Assembly (NCBI RefSeq): GCF_019112545.1
Contig: NW_025064888.1
Location: 1,429,620 to 1,493,619 of the forward strand
Length of the DNA stretch: 64,000 nucleotides
Direction of reading: 5' to 3'
Source: Guyanagaster necrorhizus
Taxonomy: Eukaryota; Basidiomycota; Agaricomycetes; Agaricales; Physalacriaceae
Shown: in pieces, positions 32,836 through 44,847 of the stretch
Layout of the letters: every line of letters begins with the position of its first letter
Position numbering within the stretch: the first letter of the stretch is position 1
Program-made: the position numbers and the translations under genes
The notes under the pieces: model-generated
What the model saw: the letters and a program-made list of their open reading frames with translations, nothing else
What the model was told of the DNA's origin: nothing
Databases searched by the model: none

Positions 32836-35279
32836 TTCCTGGTGCATTCCCTGTTAGTTGCATCATTGGTCAGATAGTCTTGCTGTAGTCCTGAATGAAC
32901 TAGTGATAGAAGTTAGTGAATCTTAAAAAGGACTGTAACTTCTTCTTTATCAGCACCAGCCATTCTGTTACCCCTGTGATCTTTATCAGATCCATCCAAA
33001 TGCTTCCTTCACTGATGATTACTGCAAGGTACTCTATTTCTAGCATCTCAAATTCACACTTTTCTGCTTTGAGAAAAAGCTTGTGCTTTCTCATCAGTTG
33101 GAGCACCTGCTAAACCAGTTATTGATGTTTTTCATGATCTTTAGACATTACAAGGATATCATCCAAATAGATTGTTACTTTGCCAGTGGTGATAAGGTCC
33201 TTGAATATGTTGTTCATCATCCACTGGAAGGTGGCAGGGGAGTTCATGAGGCTGAAAAACATGACTGTTGGTTCAAACAGTTCTCAGTTGGTCTGGAAAG
33301 CCACCATCCATTCATCACCTTCCTTGATTTGCATGTTGTTGTATTCTCACCTGATATTTAATTTAGTGTAATACTGTGCTCCTTGCAGTTTGTCCATAAG
33401 TTCTGAGATTAGCAGAAGAGGATAACAATTTTTAATCATCATCTCATTCAACTTTTGATAGTCTTGAACAGGCCAGAGCTTTTTATCCTTTTTCTTGATG
33501 AAGAAGAAGAGGAAAGCCATGGGGAATTTAGATGTGCATAGGATAGTCTCACTGTCTTCTATTTCCTCATCCCACCTGTCCTCAGAATCTTTATCTAGCA
33601 ACTCAAATGGGATTTTGCAGCATCAGCACTGAGAGAAGGTGATCTGACTGGTCTTCCAGTTAACAAGCAGATTGTGCTGAATTAACCAGTCATGACTGAG
33701 GAATATTTTCTTGGTTCTCAAGTCAGTAACTGCCAAGTTGATTCATTCTGAATGATCACCAATGGTTAGTCATAATTTGACAAATTCAGTAATTAAACCA
33801 GCTTGATTCTTAGTGCTGTCCATATTATATACTGGAATGGAGGCAGCCATTGCCTGAGTGGGTAGTTTGTGCTTATCAACAAAAGCATGATTAATCGAGC
33901 TTCTGGTATGACTGCTATTGATTAGGGCTGTTACTGCATACATGGTTCAGGACATAAGAGTCTTGATCTGGGCCTTGGTGGTCAGATCCTGTCCTGGAGT
34001 CTTCTGTCACTGGATATACTTTTGGGGTCCCCTGAGTTAATCAAGCCACTCCAGTCCTCAGCACTGTCCAGCCTTCTTTATCTTTTCAATTATCTCATCT
34101 ATGACTTCTTCAGCTTGGATTTTCTGTATCTAATTTTTGAGTACTGCCTTTGCTTCTTCTTCTGTCCTGGCATCTTTGATGGCATGCCAGGTCCATTCAG
34201 TGTTGAAGGGCTTAAGCCATCCAATGGGGTTCTCTCCCCCTGTTCAGCCCATAGGCAATTGAGCTCTGGATTTTGGTGATTCTTTTGGTGTGTGTATAGT
34301 GGTTGAAGACTGTAGTATATTTGAATGCATGCATAAGTTAGGCATAGAGGTAACTACAGAAGTACTATTAGTCTGTCCAGCAGCTACTCATGACACACCA
34401 CTAATTTCATTGGCTGATCCAGTGGAATTGCTCATCAGTCAGCCCTGTCTTTTACTTCCTTGATTTTTGTTTCCTTTCTGAGTTCCCCTTCTTCCTTCTG
34501 CAACTCTGCTATCTGTGCTCATATATCTTCTCAGGTTCATTTCTTCTTCAGCAGTCTCTTGACAGATGTCCCTTCTATCCACAATTGAAACACTTCTCTT
34601 CTCTCTTTAGCTGATCTATGTTCATTGGTTTGCTGTGTCCAATGTACATGATGCTGGTGCCAGTCTTCTGGATTCTATATGTGAGGGTCCAGCTTTGTTG
34701 GGACTGGTCCTAGAAGGAGACTGCTTGATAGGTCAGCCAGCACTGATTTCAATGTCTCTCTGGTGGCTGCCACATGCTCTCTGTTCCTCCAGTTCTCAGT
34801 GATACTGGCAGAAGTTTTAGTAGAAGTGAGGGTTGAGGAATAGTGCTACAATCCTTCCTCTAAGGAATTGTCAGAGACTGTGGTTGGGGACATGAGCATT
34901 AAGAGAGACTTGAAGCCCATAGGTGTCAAGTATGGATTCAGAGTGGGAGGGAATGGTATCTGTGTCTGCAATAGATAAACTTCTGGAGAGATGAGGATAA
35001 GTGTTTCTCCAAGCAGCCTCACTGGGAGTGATGGCTTCTGTGGACCCTCTCCATGGGTCTGATGCTGCTGGTGTGCTGGGCTCTCAGAAGGGAGAGCCTG
35101 ATGTTTCTGTTTGAAGACCATATCAACTTGAAGAGCCAGATCTCCAGGTTGCAGCCTCAAGTTCATGCTGGTAGCAATGGTACTGCCTATCATACTAGGC
35201 CTCCTTGTACTTGTTCTGAGCCTGGGCTGCTGCATATTCAGCAACATCTCAGGCTTGTTCTTCTTTTTCTTGCCTGGCC
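32836..35279 (-). pseudogene. Element B gag-protease-RT, 3'-truncated
   Basis: Minus-strand chromovirus polyprotein pieces, all interrupted by stops. From the right they are a Ser/Pro-rich Gag part (34,846-35,247), a zinc knuckle near 34,590 (KCFNCG, stop, KGHLSRDC), a protease-RT linker, RT around 33,600-32,900 with VTIYLDD near 33,165, and the LTGNA end of the RT thumb at about 32,850. RNase H, integrase and a 3' LTR are missing. The segment is separated from its own 5' end (44,848-46,192) by insertion of element A. Sequence continuity across the insertion site is shown by the CACTC duplication. Confidence 0.8.
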
Positions 35280-35284
35280 CACTC

Positions 35285-35760
35285 TGTTAGACCCAAGCAT
35301 CACATGAACAGATACATATGATAAACAGATGTCTCTTCACACTTTGAGGGATCAGCTGAGTCTACTGATGCATATTCTGATCAGTGTGTCACAAGGCCAA
35401 GAGAATTGGCTCAACTATAGAATGGTGTAAAGATAAACTTTAGCTCAAAGCTGGAGATACCCAGCAAGAGCAAGTGGTCTTAAATACTGTACAGGGTTTG
35501 CTAATAATACTTTGACTAATTATGTGTTTCTGAGTCCATTGTGCTTATTATCCTAGAGCATCATTACTGTATATAAAAGGTTGATTGTGCATCATTGGAC
35601 AATGTTGTTGTGTCACAAAACAATGACAGACTGAGCTAGTTGTGATGACTAAGCTCATCCCATGGTTCTAGCATCCTGACTAAGCATAAATAGGGGTTAA
35701 GTCTCAGAAAATTAGGAAAAGAAAGGGAAAATTTAGAAAGCAGAAGAAAAAATCATAACA
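35285..35760 (-). repeat. Element A 3' LTR
   Basis: Written on the plus strand it starts TGTTAGACCCAAGC and ends AATCATAACA; the termini TGTTA/TAACA are inverted. CACTC precedes it. It matches 44,367-44,842 base for base in length. Confidence 0.92.
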
Positions 35761-35793
35761 TTACCCCCTCCTTAAGACCATCATCCTGATGGC

Positions 35794-36063
35794 TTAATTT
35801 AGGGATAGTTCATAGTCATATATGGCATCATTGGCATTCATCAGCTTTTCATTCACCCACTGGTTTGATTCAGATCTATATCCCTTCCAGCTAACCAGGT
35901 AATCAGCCATGGTTGTCATGCCACCCTCTCTTGCTCTAACTTTTTGGAGTCTATGGTGTAACACCTGGTCAACTTCATAATGTTCCTCATCATCAATAAG
36001 GTCCAGAGGAGGCAGTGGTGGCTTTCTCTGGTTAAGGAATGCTGGTGCAATACAGGGCATCAA
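35794..36063 (-). pseudogene. Element A integrase end and chromodomain
   Basis: Reads HYEVDQVLHHRLQ, then a glycine-containing loop and ADYLVSWKGYRSESNQWV and ANDAIYDYEL. This is the Y.V..IL..R......YLVKWKGY....W.....L..A...I..Y pattern of a chromodomain at the C-terminus of chromovirus integrase, which steers integration to modified chromatin. This stretch has no stop over 89 codons. Confidence 0.85.
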
Positions 36064-37400
36064 CAGTGTTTTGTTGAAGACATTGTGAATTTTTCAAGTG
36101 GGGGGTAATTGGAGTTTGTATGCACTGGCTTCAACCTTTGAAAGTATTGGGAAAGGGCTGGTTCATTTGTCCACTAATTTGCACTTAGGATGTGGAAGGT
36201 GAAGGTTGGTTGTGTCAAGCCAAATCTTATCATTCAGGGAGTACTCATGTGCAGCATGGCAGCACCAGTCATATTGTCGTTTCATTGTTACCACAGTGTG
36301 TTTGAGGGCAGCCTTAGTTTCTGAGTGGATTTTTATCATTGTAGAGGCAAAATCCAGTGATGCAGGGGTGGTGGCATGGCATTGCTCAGTTTGGGTGATA
36401 TTTGGATGTCAACCATAGTTGACAAAGAATGGTCTTTTCCTGGTTGCTGAATGAACTTGATTATTGTGTTGGAACATGGCAAGTGCAAGCTATTCCACCC
36501 AGTCATCTTGCTGATAATTGATAAATAACCAGAGGTATTTTTCCACTTCTGGTTTGTGCATTCTGTCTGACCATTGCTTTGAGGGTGGTATGCTGTGGAT
36601 GTGTTCTGTTTGATGTTTAGGAGAAGGTAGAGGTCATCTAAAAATTTGGATACAAACTGAGGTCCCTTATTGGAGATCATGACTTGAGGCATGCCATATT
36701 TGATATAGACCTCATCACATAGGGTCTTTGCCCACCCTTCAGAAGTCAACTCCATTGAACAGGTGATCAGAATGATTGCTTTGAAGAAGCAATCAACAAT
36801 GATGATGATGACATCATAGCCATTGCAGTCTGGGAGTCTGGTGATCATGTCAACAGAAATGTGGGTCCACAGTGATGATGGGACCTTGTTTGGATATAGG
36901 GAAGCTGCTTGGGCCTGCATCACTGATTTGCCTTATTGACAGACTTTGCATGCTTTAATGTATATGGTGATGTCATTGCTCATTTTGGGCCACCAGTATT
37001 CCCACAACACTAACTCCTTAGTCTTGGTGATGCCAGGGTGTCCAGCTGTTGCATGGTCATGACAAGTGGTGATGATTTCACCACATAGTCCTTGGTCTTG
37101 GAGAATGTAGATTTGTCTATCATAGCAAATTAGTCTCCTGTCTTGTCATTTCTTGCTTGTGATTGAGAGATGGAGCTATGCACTGGTCCCACTTATGGCT
37201 GTCCCGAGTTGCACTCTTGATCCATTCATGGATCTCCTCCTCCATCAGCATTATCATGGCCCTGAAGTGTTCAGGCTGTAACAATGTCACTCCCTTGTTG
37301 TCATTCCCCCCCTGATCATGGTCTGCTCATCAGCTAAGCAGGTCAGCCTTTTTGTTTGCCATGTCTGCTTTGTGGTGTAGTGTATATTGGTATTGACTAA
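36064..37400 (-). pseudogene. Element A integrase
   Basis: The longest piece (36,336-36,923) reads LWTHISVDMITRLPDCNGYD (first catalytic Asp), then MPQVMISNKGPQFVSKFLDD and TAYHPQSNGQTECTNQ (catalytic Glu). The second catalytic Asp, normally in ISDRGPQF, is Asn here (ISNKGPQF), as a G-to-A change would give. The zinc-binding region lies to the right (about 36,920-37,050). Integrase inserts the cDNA; this one could not. Confidence 0.8.
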
Positions 37401-39280
37401 GTTCAGTGACCTATCTGGTTTGTCAACAATTTAATTTTTGGGGCTGTTGGAAATATCAAAGGTTTTGGTGATCAGTCCAGATTTCAAAGACTTTCACAGC
37501 TCTGATCAGGTAGTGCCACCATTTCTCCAGGGCAAGCATAATAGCAAGGAGTTCTTTGTTATAGATTTCATAATTTCATTCCATAACAGTGAGTGCTTTG
37601 GAGAGAAAGGTGACTGGGTGCCATTTTCTGCTTTGTTCTTGTGAAAGCACTGCCCTGATGGCATCTTCACTGGAGTTGGCCTTGACTCTGAATCTTCCTT
37701 CCTGGCTGGGGATGGCAAGTATGATGTCCTCAGCTAGCCATTGTTTCAGATTGTTAAACATGGTTTGCTGAGAGGGGCCCCAGGTCCAAGATGCATTGCC
37801 AGTTAACTGTGTCATTGGTCAAACTATCTTGCTATAGTCTCAGATGAACTGCTGATAAAAGTTCATAAATCCAAGGAAGGATTGTAGTTCCTTCTTTTTA
37901 GTCAGCTCAGGCCACTTTACCACCCCTGCCACTTTGACAGGATCCATCCTGATGCTTCCCTTGCTAATGATGACTCCAAGATACTCAGTCTCAAGCACCT
38001 CAAACTCACACTTCTCCACTTTGAGGAACAATTTATGTTTCCTCATCAGGGCCAATACTTAGCATACTAGTTTCCTGTGTTCCTCCTTTGTTTTTGACAT
38101 GATCAAGATATCATCCAGATAAATAGTGACCTTTCCAGTGGAGATAAGATTCTTGAAGATGTTGTTCATCATCCATTGGAAGATTGCTGGTGAGTTGGTG
38201 AGTCTGAAGAACATAACTGTGGGCTCAAACAGCCCTTGATTTGTCCTGAATGCTGCTTTCCATTTGTCCCCTTCTTTGATGTGGATGTTATTGTAGCCTC
38301 ACCAGACATCAAGTTTGGTGTAATATTTGGCACCCTGGAGTTTATCCATCAGTTCTGAGATCAGGAAAAGAGGGTAGCAGTTCTTGATTGTCATCTCATT
38401 CAGTTTTCAGTAGTCTTGAACTGGTCAAAGCTTCCCATCCTTCTTTTTGACAAAGAAAAATGAGGATGCCATGGGAGACTTTGATGGTCATATCCACTCA
38501 CTGGATAAGTTTTCATCAAGGAACTTGTCAAGCTCCTGTTGCTCATTATTGCTGAGAGGATAGGTTTTGCAATCTAGATTGGCATTGGCATTCAGGATTA
38601 GTTTGATTGCATGATCCCATGGCTTCAGTTCTGGCAGCTTGTCAAAGCTTTCTTTTTTGAATAAGTCCTTGAAGTCTCATGCCCATTCAGGCACCATTTC
38701 TTTGAAGGTTTTCTCTCCCTTCAGTTCATTAGCTTTGGCAGCTAGATTGTTGGTGTAGTGGACTGCCCAGATGTGTGCTTTATATTGTAGGTCAACAGTG
38801 AGGATGGTTTTCCCATCCTCCATTTCCTCATCACACCAATCATCCAGGTCTTCATCAGGCAACTCGAATGGGATTTTCTGACACTGACACCTTGCAAACA
38901 TGATCCTTCTGGTTTTCCAGTTGATCAGCAGATTGTGACATATCAGCCAATCATGACCAAGGAAGACCTCTTTGGTTCTGAGATCTGTTACTGCCAAGTC
39001 AATTTGTTCAGAATGATCCCTGATCGTGAGTCTAAGCTTGACAAACTCAGTGATTGAACTGGCTTAGTTTTTGGTTCCATCTGCATTGTATACCAGGATG
39101 GGGGCCACAGTGGCTTGGGTTGGTAGTTTATGCCTATTGACAAAAGCACAGTTAATAGAACTTCTGGTACAATCACTGTCGATTAAGGCAGTTACAGTGT
39201 ATGTTGATCAGAATGTGAGGATTTTGATCTGGGCTTTGGTGATCAAGTCTCATCCCAGGATGGCAGATCGATGAATGAAC
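37401..39280 (-). pseudogene. Element A protease-RT-RNase H
   Basis: From right to left: a protease remnant, KEVFLGHDWLICHNLLINWK (38,997 leftwards), the linker EEMEDGKTIL, RT with SPMASSFFFVKKKDGKL, the catalytic VTIYLDDILIMSKT near 38,130 and EYLGVIISKGSIRMDPVKV, then RNase H with FRVKANSSEDAIRAVLSQEQ and VFEIWTDHQNL. RNase H normally has VEADAS; here it is VKANSS, so an active-site Asp position is Asn. Stops fall at former Trp, Arg and Gln codons. Confidence 0.85.
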
Positions 39281-40365
39281 TTTCATGGTCCCCATAGTTC
39301 ATCAAGCCACTCCAAGGCTTGGCATCACTCAGTCTTCTTCATTCCTTCTACTATCTTGTCCACTAATTCTTTGGTTCTAGTTCAATGAACCCAGTTTTTA
39401 AGAATGGCTTTTGCTTCTTTCTGGTTCTGGGCCTTCTTGACAGCCCTTCAGGTCCATTCAGTGTTGAATGGTTTGAGCCAAGTTTTGGGGCCCTCTGCTC
39501 CTGTTCAGCCCAAGAGCATTTGAGTTTTTCTTGATGATTCTTCAGTGTGCATGGTGTAGGTCTGGGGTATATTCAAATGTGTAGTAGAGATAGGCATAGG
39601 AGTAACTACAGAGATACTATCAGTCCGACTAGTGGCTGAGAGTTGCACACCATAAAGTTCTTTGGCCAGCCCAGTGGAACTTCAATCTTCATTTCTGTGC
39701 CTAGCTCTTCTTCCTCTTTTTGCAGGTCAGTGATTTGTGCTTGGATATCTTCATGGGTCCATTTCTTCTTTGGGCAATCCTTTGCCATATGGCTCTTCTG
39801 CCTGCAATTGAAGCATTTTCCTTCTTTCTTCATTCGATCTATGTTCATGGGTTTCTCTGCTCTTGTGTACATAGTTCTGGTGCCTGTCTTCTGGGTGCTG
39901 TATGACAGTGAGGCTGTAGAGGGTCCCTGTAGTTTCTCAGCAGTTGTCTCCAATGATTTATTTGGGGTTGGCAGGGTTAGTTTCTTTGAATAGTCTTGCA
40001 GGGTCAACTGTTCTGCTTTCTGCCTTTGCCACTCCTTATACATTTTGATGATTCTTTCCTTCCATTCATTGTAGCCAACCAGCATCAGGGCTTTGATGCT
40101 GATTGCAGATATCATTGTGATGTAGGAGGAGGGGACTCCTCACTTGAGGGCCTCAACCATCTGGCCATCATTGGCTGTATCATTTCAGATTCCAGCAAGC
40201 TTGGTGAGGTGTTCTAGCTTGTCAAAGGAGTCAGTTGCCACCTTGTCATCCATCTTGTATTCCTTGATCATCTGTTTATGTACTTCCTGTACAGCTGGGT
40301 CAATGAATTTGTTGCATAGCATCTGCTTGAAGACAGGCCATGAGAGGTATTGATAGTGCTCCCGA

Positions 40366-41782
40366 TGATATGCAGGCTACATGTCCAGCCCTATAATTTG
40401 CAAATTCTGCATAACACACTAGAATATGCTAGTAACTGAGAATCATTAGCCAGTAGAGGACTATGGCTGAGGCTCCGAGCTGATAGTCATGCTAGTCACC
40501 AATACTAAGTCCAAGAGAGACTTTGTAAAATAACATGGCCTAAGGATAAGAATCCTAAGTCAGGTTTGAACTTAGAAAAGTTCNNNNNNNNNNNNNNNNN
40601 NNNNNNNNNNNNNNNNNNNNNNNNNNNNNNNNNNNNNNNNNNNNNNNNNNNNNNNNNNNNNNNNNNNNNNNNNNNNNNNNNNNNNNNNNNNNNNNNNNNN
40701 NNNNNNNNNNNNNNNNNNNNNNNNNNNNNNNNNNNNNNNNNNNNNNNNNNNNNNNNNNNNNNNNNNNNNNNNNNNNNNNNNNNNNNNNNNNNNNNNNNNN
40801 NNNNNNNNNNNNNNNNNNNNNNNNNNNNNNNNNNNNNNNNNNNNNNNNNNNNNNNNNNNNNNNNNNNNNNNNNNNNNNNNNNNNNNNNNNNNNNNNNNNN
40901 NNNNNNNNNNNNNNNNNNNNNNNNNNNNNNNNNNNNNNNNNNNNNNNNNNNNNNNNNNNNNNNNNNNNNNNNNNNNNNNNNNNNNNNNNNNNNNNNNNNN
41001 NNNNNNNNNNNNNNNNNNNNNNNNNNNNNNNNNNNNNNNNNNNNNNNNNNNNNNNNNNNNNNNNNNNNNNNNNNNNNNNNNNNNNNNNNNNNNNNNNNNN
41101 NNNNNNNNNNNNNNNNNNNNNNNNNNNNNNNNNNNNNNNNNNNNNNNNNNNNNNNNNNNNNNNNNNNNNNNNNNNNNNNNNNNNNNNNNNNNNNNNNNNN
41201 NNNNNNNNNNNNNNNNNNNNNNNNNNNNNNNNNNNNNNNNNNNNNNNNNNNNNNNNNNNNNNNNNNNNNNNNNNNNNNNNNNNNNNNNNNNNNNNNNNNN
41301 NNNNNNNNNNNNNNNNNNNNNNNNNNNNNNNNNGATTAATTTGGGTTCCAAACTATAAGGGTTTCGGCATCAGAATACAAGTTCTTCGGTTTTGAGGACC
41401 GCTAGCCAGCCAAGAGTGCAGCTAGTCAAGCCTAAGTGCTTGATAGACTTAGTATTTGGGTTTCGGAGTTCATTGGATTTCAGAATATTCTAAGTTGATT
41501 TAGAGCGCAATTTGGTGTTGATCCTAAGTCCTAATTATACTTAAACATTGCCATAAACTACTCTCACGAGTATTGCATCTTTGAAAGCAAGATAGAGTTG
41601 AATAACTGTCTTTATTGACTGTCCCTTTGATTTTATTTAAGACTACAAGAGTGCTTCTATTGTACTCAAAACAACCGACCTCAACTGTATTTGGTGATTG
41701 TGTATTGAGTGGTTAGGTTGGTGATTGAGAGTTCATCCCTCATTCGCCTCTCTTAGTCACTTAGCCATTACCAAGCACATCA
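40366..41782. mobile_element. Insertion Y in Gag of element A
   Basis: An insertion with ends TGATATGC...GCACATCA, flanked by CCGA on both sides (40,362-40,365 and 41,783-41,786), a 4-bp target duplication. Across it the host Gag frame rejoins. The right 450 bases carry many CpGs (TTCGGCATC, GACCGCTAGC, CTCACGAG), unlike all surrounding elements, so it is young or unmethylated. The middle is an assembly gap. The left 200 bp match 47,147-47,339 in inverted orientation. Being bounded by TG...CA it may be a solo LTR or a short LTR element; its content cannot be known with the gap. Confidence 0.68.
40584..41333. other. Assembly gap of 750 N
   Basis: Exactly 750 undetermined bases inside insertion Y. 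The true length is unknown; open frames across the N run are artefacts. Confidence 0.98.
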
Positions 41783-44352
41783 CCGAGTCGATGATCAGAA
41801 GTTTGGAGAGATGAGAATCCACCATGTTTTTGCCTTTTCTTCAAGATAGGAGGTGGTGAAGACTATCTTGTTCATGTTGGTCTCCAGGTACCCGATGTAG
41901 ACTTCAAAATATTGTTTGCAATCTATGAGGAAGCAGTCAATGTCATCAGAGGCTCTCTTTAAGGGGTGAAGTTTGTGAAGCAGATCTGGTCAACACTGAA
42001 GGACTGCAGCATCATTTGGTAGCATGTCCATTGGATTGGGCCAGTTGGAGAATAGTGGTCATCACCACTCTTGTGGTGGTCCAGGAAATGAATGAAGCAA
42101 ATTGTTGTCAGTGACTGGGCTTCCTCATGGTAGCTCCTCTTTTTGGACAATAACTCTGTTCTGAACAGTGAACCTGAGTCATACCACTTCAGGGTCATCT
42201 CAGATTGGCTCCTTCCCAGCACCACTCCTGCCTGTCTCATTGGGTGAAGGCTGGGCCTCCAATACTCAGCTTCCTTTGCTGATCCATGGGTTTTGGTATG
42301 AGGTCAGCATTTGTTGTGGCTGTAGCCAAGACCATGATAGCCATGTTGCCATTGATTGGAATGATGTGGCAGAGTATGAGAATGTGCTTCAGATAGATGG
42401 AGCTGTGTATACAGCCCACTTTGAGGCAACAGGTGGTGTCCTCAGCATTGGTCATACATTCTCTGGCATCTGGTATACTGGTGGTCTCCAAACTGGGTCT
42501 TTAGGATGTCTTGTGTTGTATTGTGCTGCAGCATAGTCAGTGGCTGCATGTCTCAGGATTTCTATCCATTTGTTAGGTTCTGAATATTTATATAATTGTC
42601 CCATTTGCAACACTACCCAGGTAGCATCACCCTATAAGAAATTTACCCCTTGCAGATATAGCTCCTAGTATTCCTGCACTCATGCCTCTTGTATTGCTTT
42701 CTCCAATTCTTCTTCATCAGTATCCTTCTGTAATCCATAGACCAGTGCCTCTCCCACATGGGGAGAGTCACTGCTTTCAGTTTCCTTGTCCTCTGCCTCC
42801 TCATCATCCCCCTCTTCCTCAAGAAGAAAAGTGGCAGGCAGGTCATAGAAACTCACCTCATCCTCTTGTGGTTGGGCTGTCAATCTGCTGTCCTGGCTGA
42901 GTACTGAGTCCAGCCATGGGGTCTGATGTGTCTGATGCATTGATATAGATAGAGGTGAGCTGACTTCCAATATTAGAGTCATATTGGTTTCCACCTGTTG
43001 CTTGCACCATCACCACTCACTCACGATAGAGCTGGATGTTTTGCTGGTAGTCATCATTGAGGAGCTGGCTGACCACTTGACTCCCAAGAAACCCTTGGAG
43101 GGCTTGAGCAGAGATGTGGGCAGTTCCAGGGACTCAAAGCCCATAGTGTCTGAGAACAGACTTATTGTCTCCAAATGTAGTGTTGGTGCTAGAGGTTCTT
43201 TGTTGAGGGGAATACTGTGGGGTTGGAGGGCACAAGAGCTGCTCAGGGATACTTCTGCCAGCTGTGAGAGTTTTGTTTTGCCAGCAGTTCTCGCTCCATG
43301 GGTCAGAGTTGGTGCTGGGCTCCCAGAATACAGGGGTCGAGAGGGATCTGGCTTGGACTGGTGCAAGTATAGATGTGACCTCAGGCTGGAGTCCATACCA
43401 TTTGGAGATATTGGCCCTCTCCAGTTGAGTCCTTTTGATGGCTCATTGTTCCTCCCAATGCTGCCAGTCATACTCTGCAGCCCTTCTGGCCTGGCCTTGA
43501 AGGATGAGATGCTCCTCAAGCTCACTACAAGGGGGCTGAGAGAGGTTTCACTGTCTTTGCTCCTTCTATCTGAGAGCCTAGTCATAGTCAAAGGAGACAT
43601 TGAGGTTCCATGCAGGAAAAAGCCAGTGAATGATTTTGTTATGGCTTTCCCAAATCTGTCACTTGTTGTTGAGCCAGTCTAAGAGTGGCCTCCTCAGCCC
43701 ACCACTGGTTCCAACTGAGTGGGAGGTGGGGGAGTTGAGGCTGTTAGGCTGGCTTCAAGGTGTCATGCAGCAGGGTCCTGCAGCCATCTGAGTGGGACTG
43801 AGAGAGTCTCAGGTATGATTACCAATCTCAGGAGTTTGAGGGGTGCTGAGATGGTTGGGGGAGGGAGACTGCTGAAAGAAGTCTGCTGGGATGTCTTTGT
43901 CCTCATGGTTGGAGATGGGGGTTTGCTCCAAGGGTTCCTGAACCCTGTGAGGTGATTGTTAATGTTTCTGCTGCTTGATCAAAGGGAGTATTAATGTCTT
44001 TCTTCTTCTTGATTGCACCTCTGATGTGAGCTGCTAGGCCCAGCTTCTGGTAAGGGGCTGACCAGAGGCTGGTGGGATGTTCATCAGGAGTCTGGAATAT
44101 CATGGAGAGGGAGATCAGGGGTTACATTGCATAGAATCTGTCAGATATGCTGGAACTCATTGTAGTGTCTAATCACCCAGGCAGTGATTAAATGGTGTCC
44201 TCAGCACAGCTGAATGATCACCAATAATCCTAATAATGTTCCAATGATGGAAGAGAGGAGTTCTTTGAACTCTCAGTCAAAATTTGGGTCTGATGGGGTC
44301 ACAGAGGGCATATGGTTTTTCAGCACAATTGGGCTTAAGAAAGGGATGTAGG

Positions 44353-44365
44353 AGCTTCAAGCTAA
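44353..44365 (-). promoter_or_regulatory. Element A putative self-primer binding site
   Basis: On the minus strand TTAGCTTGAAGCT lies one nucleotide after the 5' LTR. Its complement, AGCTTCAAGCTAA, matches 11 of 13 bases of AGCTTTGAGCTAA in the LTR (44,534-44,522), which lies 34 nt after TATTTAAG (44,568-44,561). The two mismatches are CA against TG, as expected from an ancestral CG. Tf1/sushi elements prime with their own mRNA 5' end in this arrangement. Confidence 0.6.
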
Positions 44366-44366
44366 T

Positions 44367-44842
44367 TGTTAGACCCAAGCATCACATGAACAGATACACA
44401 TGATAAACAGATGTCCCTTCACACTTTGAGGGATCAGCTGAGTCTACTGATGTGTATTCTGATCAGTGTGTCACAAGACAAAGAAAATCAGCTCAAGTAT
44501 AGAATGGTGTAAAGATAAACTTTAGCTCAAAGCTGGAGATACCCAGCAAGAGCAAGTGGTCTTAAATACTGTACAGATTTTGCTAATAATACTTTGACTA
44601 ATTATGTGTTTCTGAGTTCATTGTGCTTATTGTTCTAGAGCATCATTACAGTATATAAAAGGTTGATTGTGTGTCATCAGGCAATGTTGTTGTGTCCCAA
44701 GACAATGACAGACTGAGCTAGTTGTGATGACTAAGCTCATCCTATGGTCCTAGCATACTGACTAAGCATAAATAGAGGTTAAGTCTCAGAAAATTAGGAA
44801 AAGAAAGGGAAAATTTAGGAAGCAGAAGGAAAAATCATAACA
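44367..44842 (-). repeat. Element A 5' LTR
   Basis: Same ends and length as the copy at 35,285-35,760. On the minus strand it contains TATTTAAG and, 34 nt later, AGCTTTGAGCTAA, the probable transcript start. The CACTC target duplication follows at 44,843. Confidence 0.92.
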
Positions 44843-44847
44843 CACTC

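Larger units (their letters stand above)
39281..44352 (-). pseudogene. Element A Gag, split by insertion Y
   Basis: The N-terminal part (43,600-43,010 and 42,994-42,680) is Ser/Pro-rich and acidic (LLEEEGDDEEAEDKETESSD). The retroviral-capsid-like part (about 42,240-41,805) reads CFLIDCKQYFEVYIGYLETN and KIVFTTSYLEEKAKTWW. It continues across insertion Y as REHYQYLSWPVFKQML and DPAVQEVHKQMIKEYKMDDK. The end (40,115-39,606) holds a perfect CCHC zinc knuckle, CFNCRQKSHMAKDC. Gag packages element RNA. Confidence 0.82.
35285..44842 (-). mobile_element. Element A: complete Ty3/gypsy chromovirus
   Basis: Two 476-bp LTRs (35,285-35,760 and 44,367-44,842) in direct orientation enclose gag, protease, RT, RNase H, integrase and chromodomain, all on the minus strand. 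The insertion is flanked by CACTC at 35,280-35,284 and 44,843-44,847, a perfect 5-bp target duplication. The LTRs differ at about 25-30 positions by eye, mostly transitions, so the insertion is not recent. All frames have stops. The 9,558 bp include insertion Y (1.4 kb). It lies inside element B and is the most complete element in the window. Confidence 0.92.

Noticed and set aside
40566..41351. Open frames of about 258 codons on both strands
   Set aside because: They consist of the 750-N gap.
42984..43682. 232-codon plus-strand open frame
   Set aside because: It is the antisense shadow of the Ser/Pro-rich Gag N-terminus of element A, which runs on the minus strand and continues in order into Gag and the zinc knuckle.
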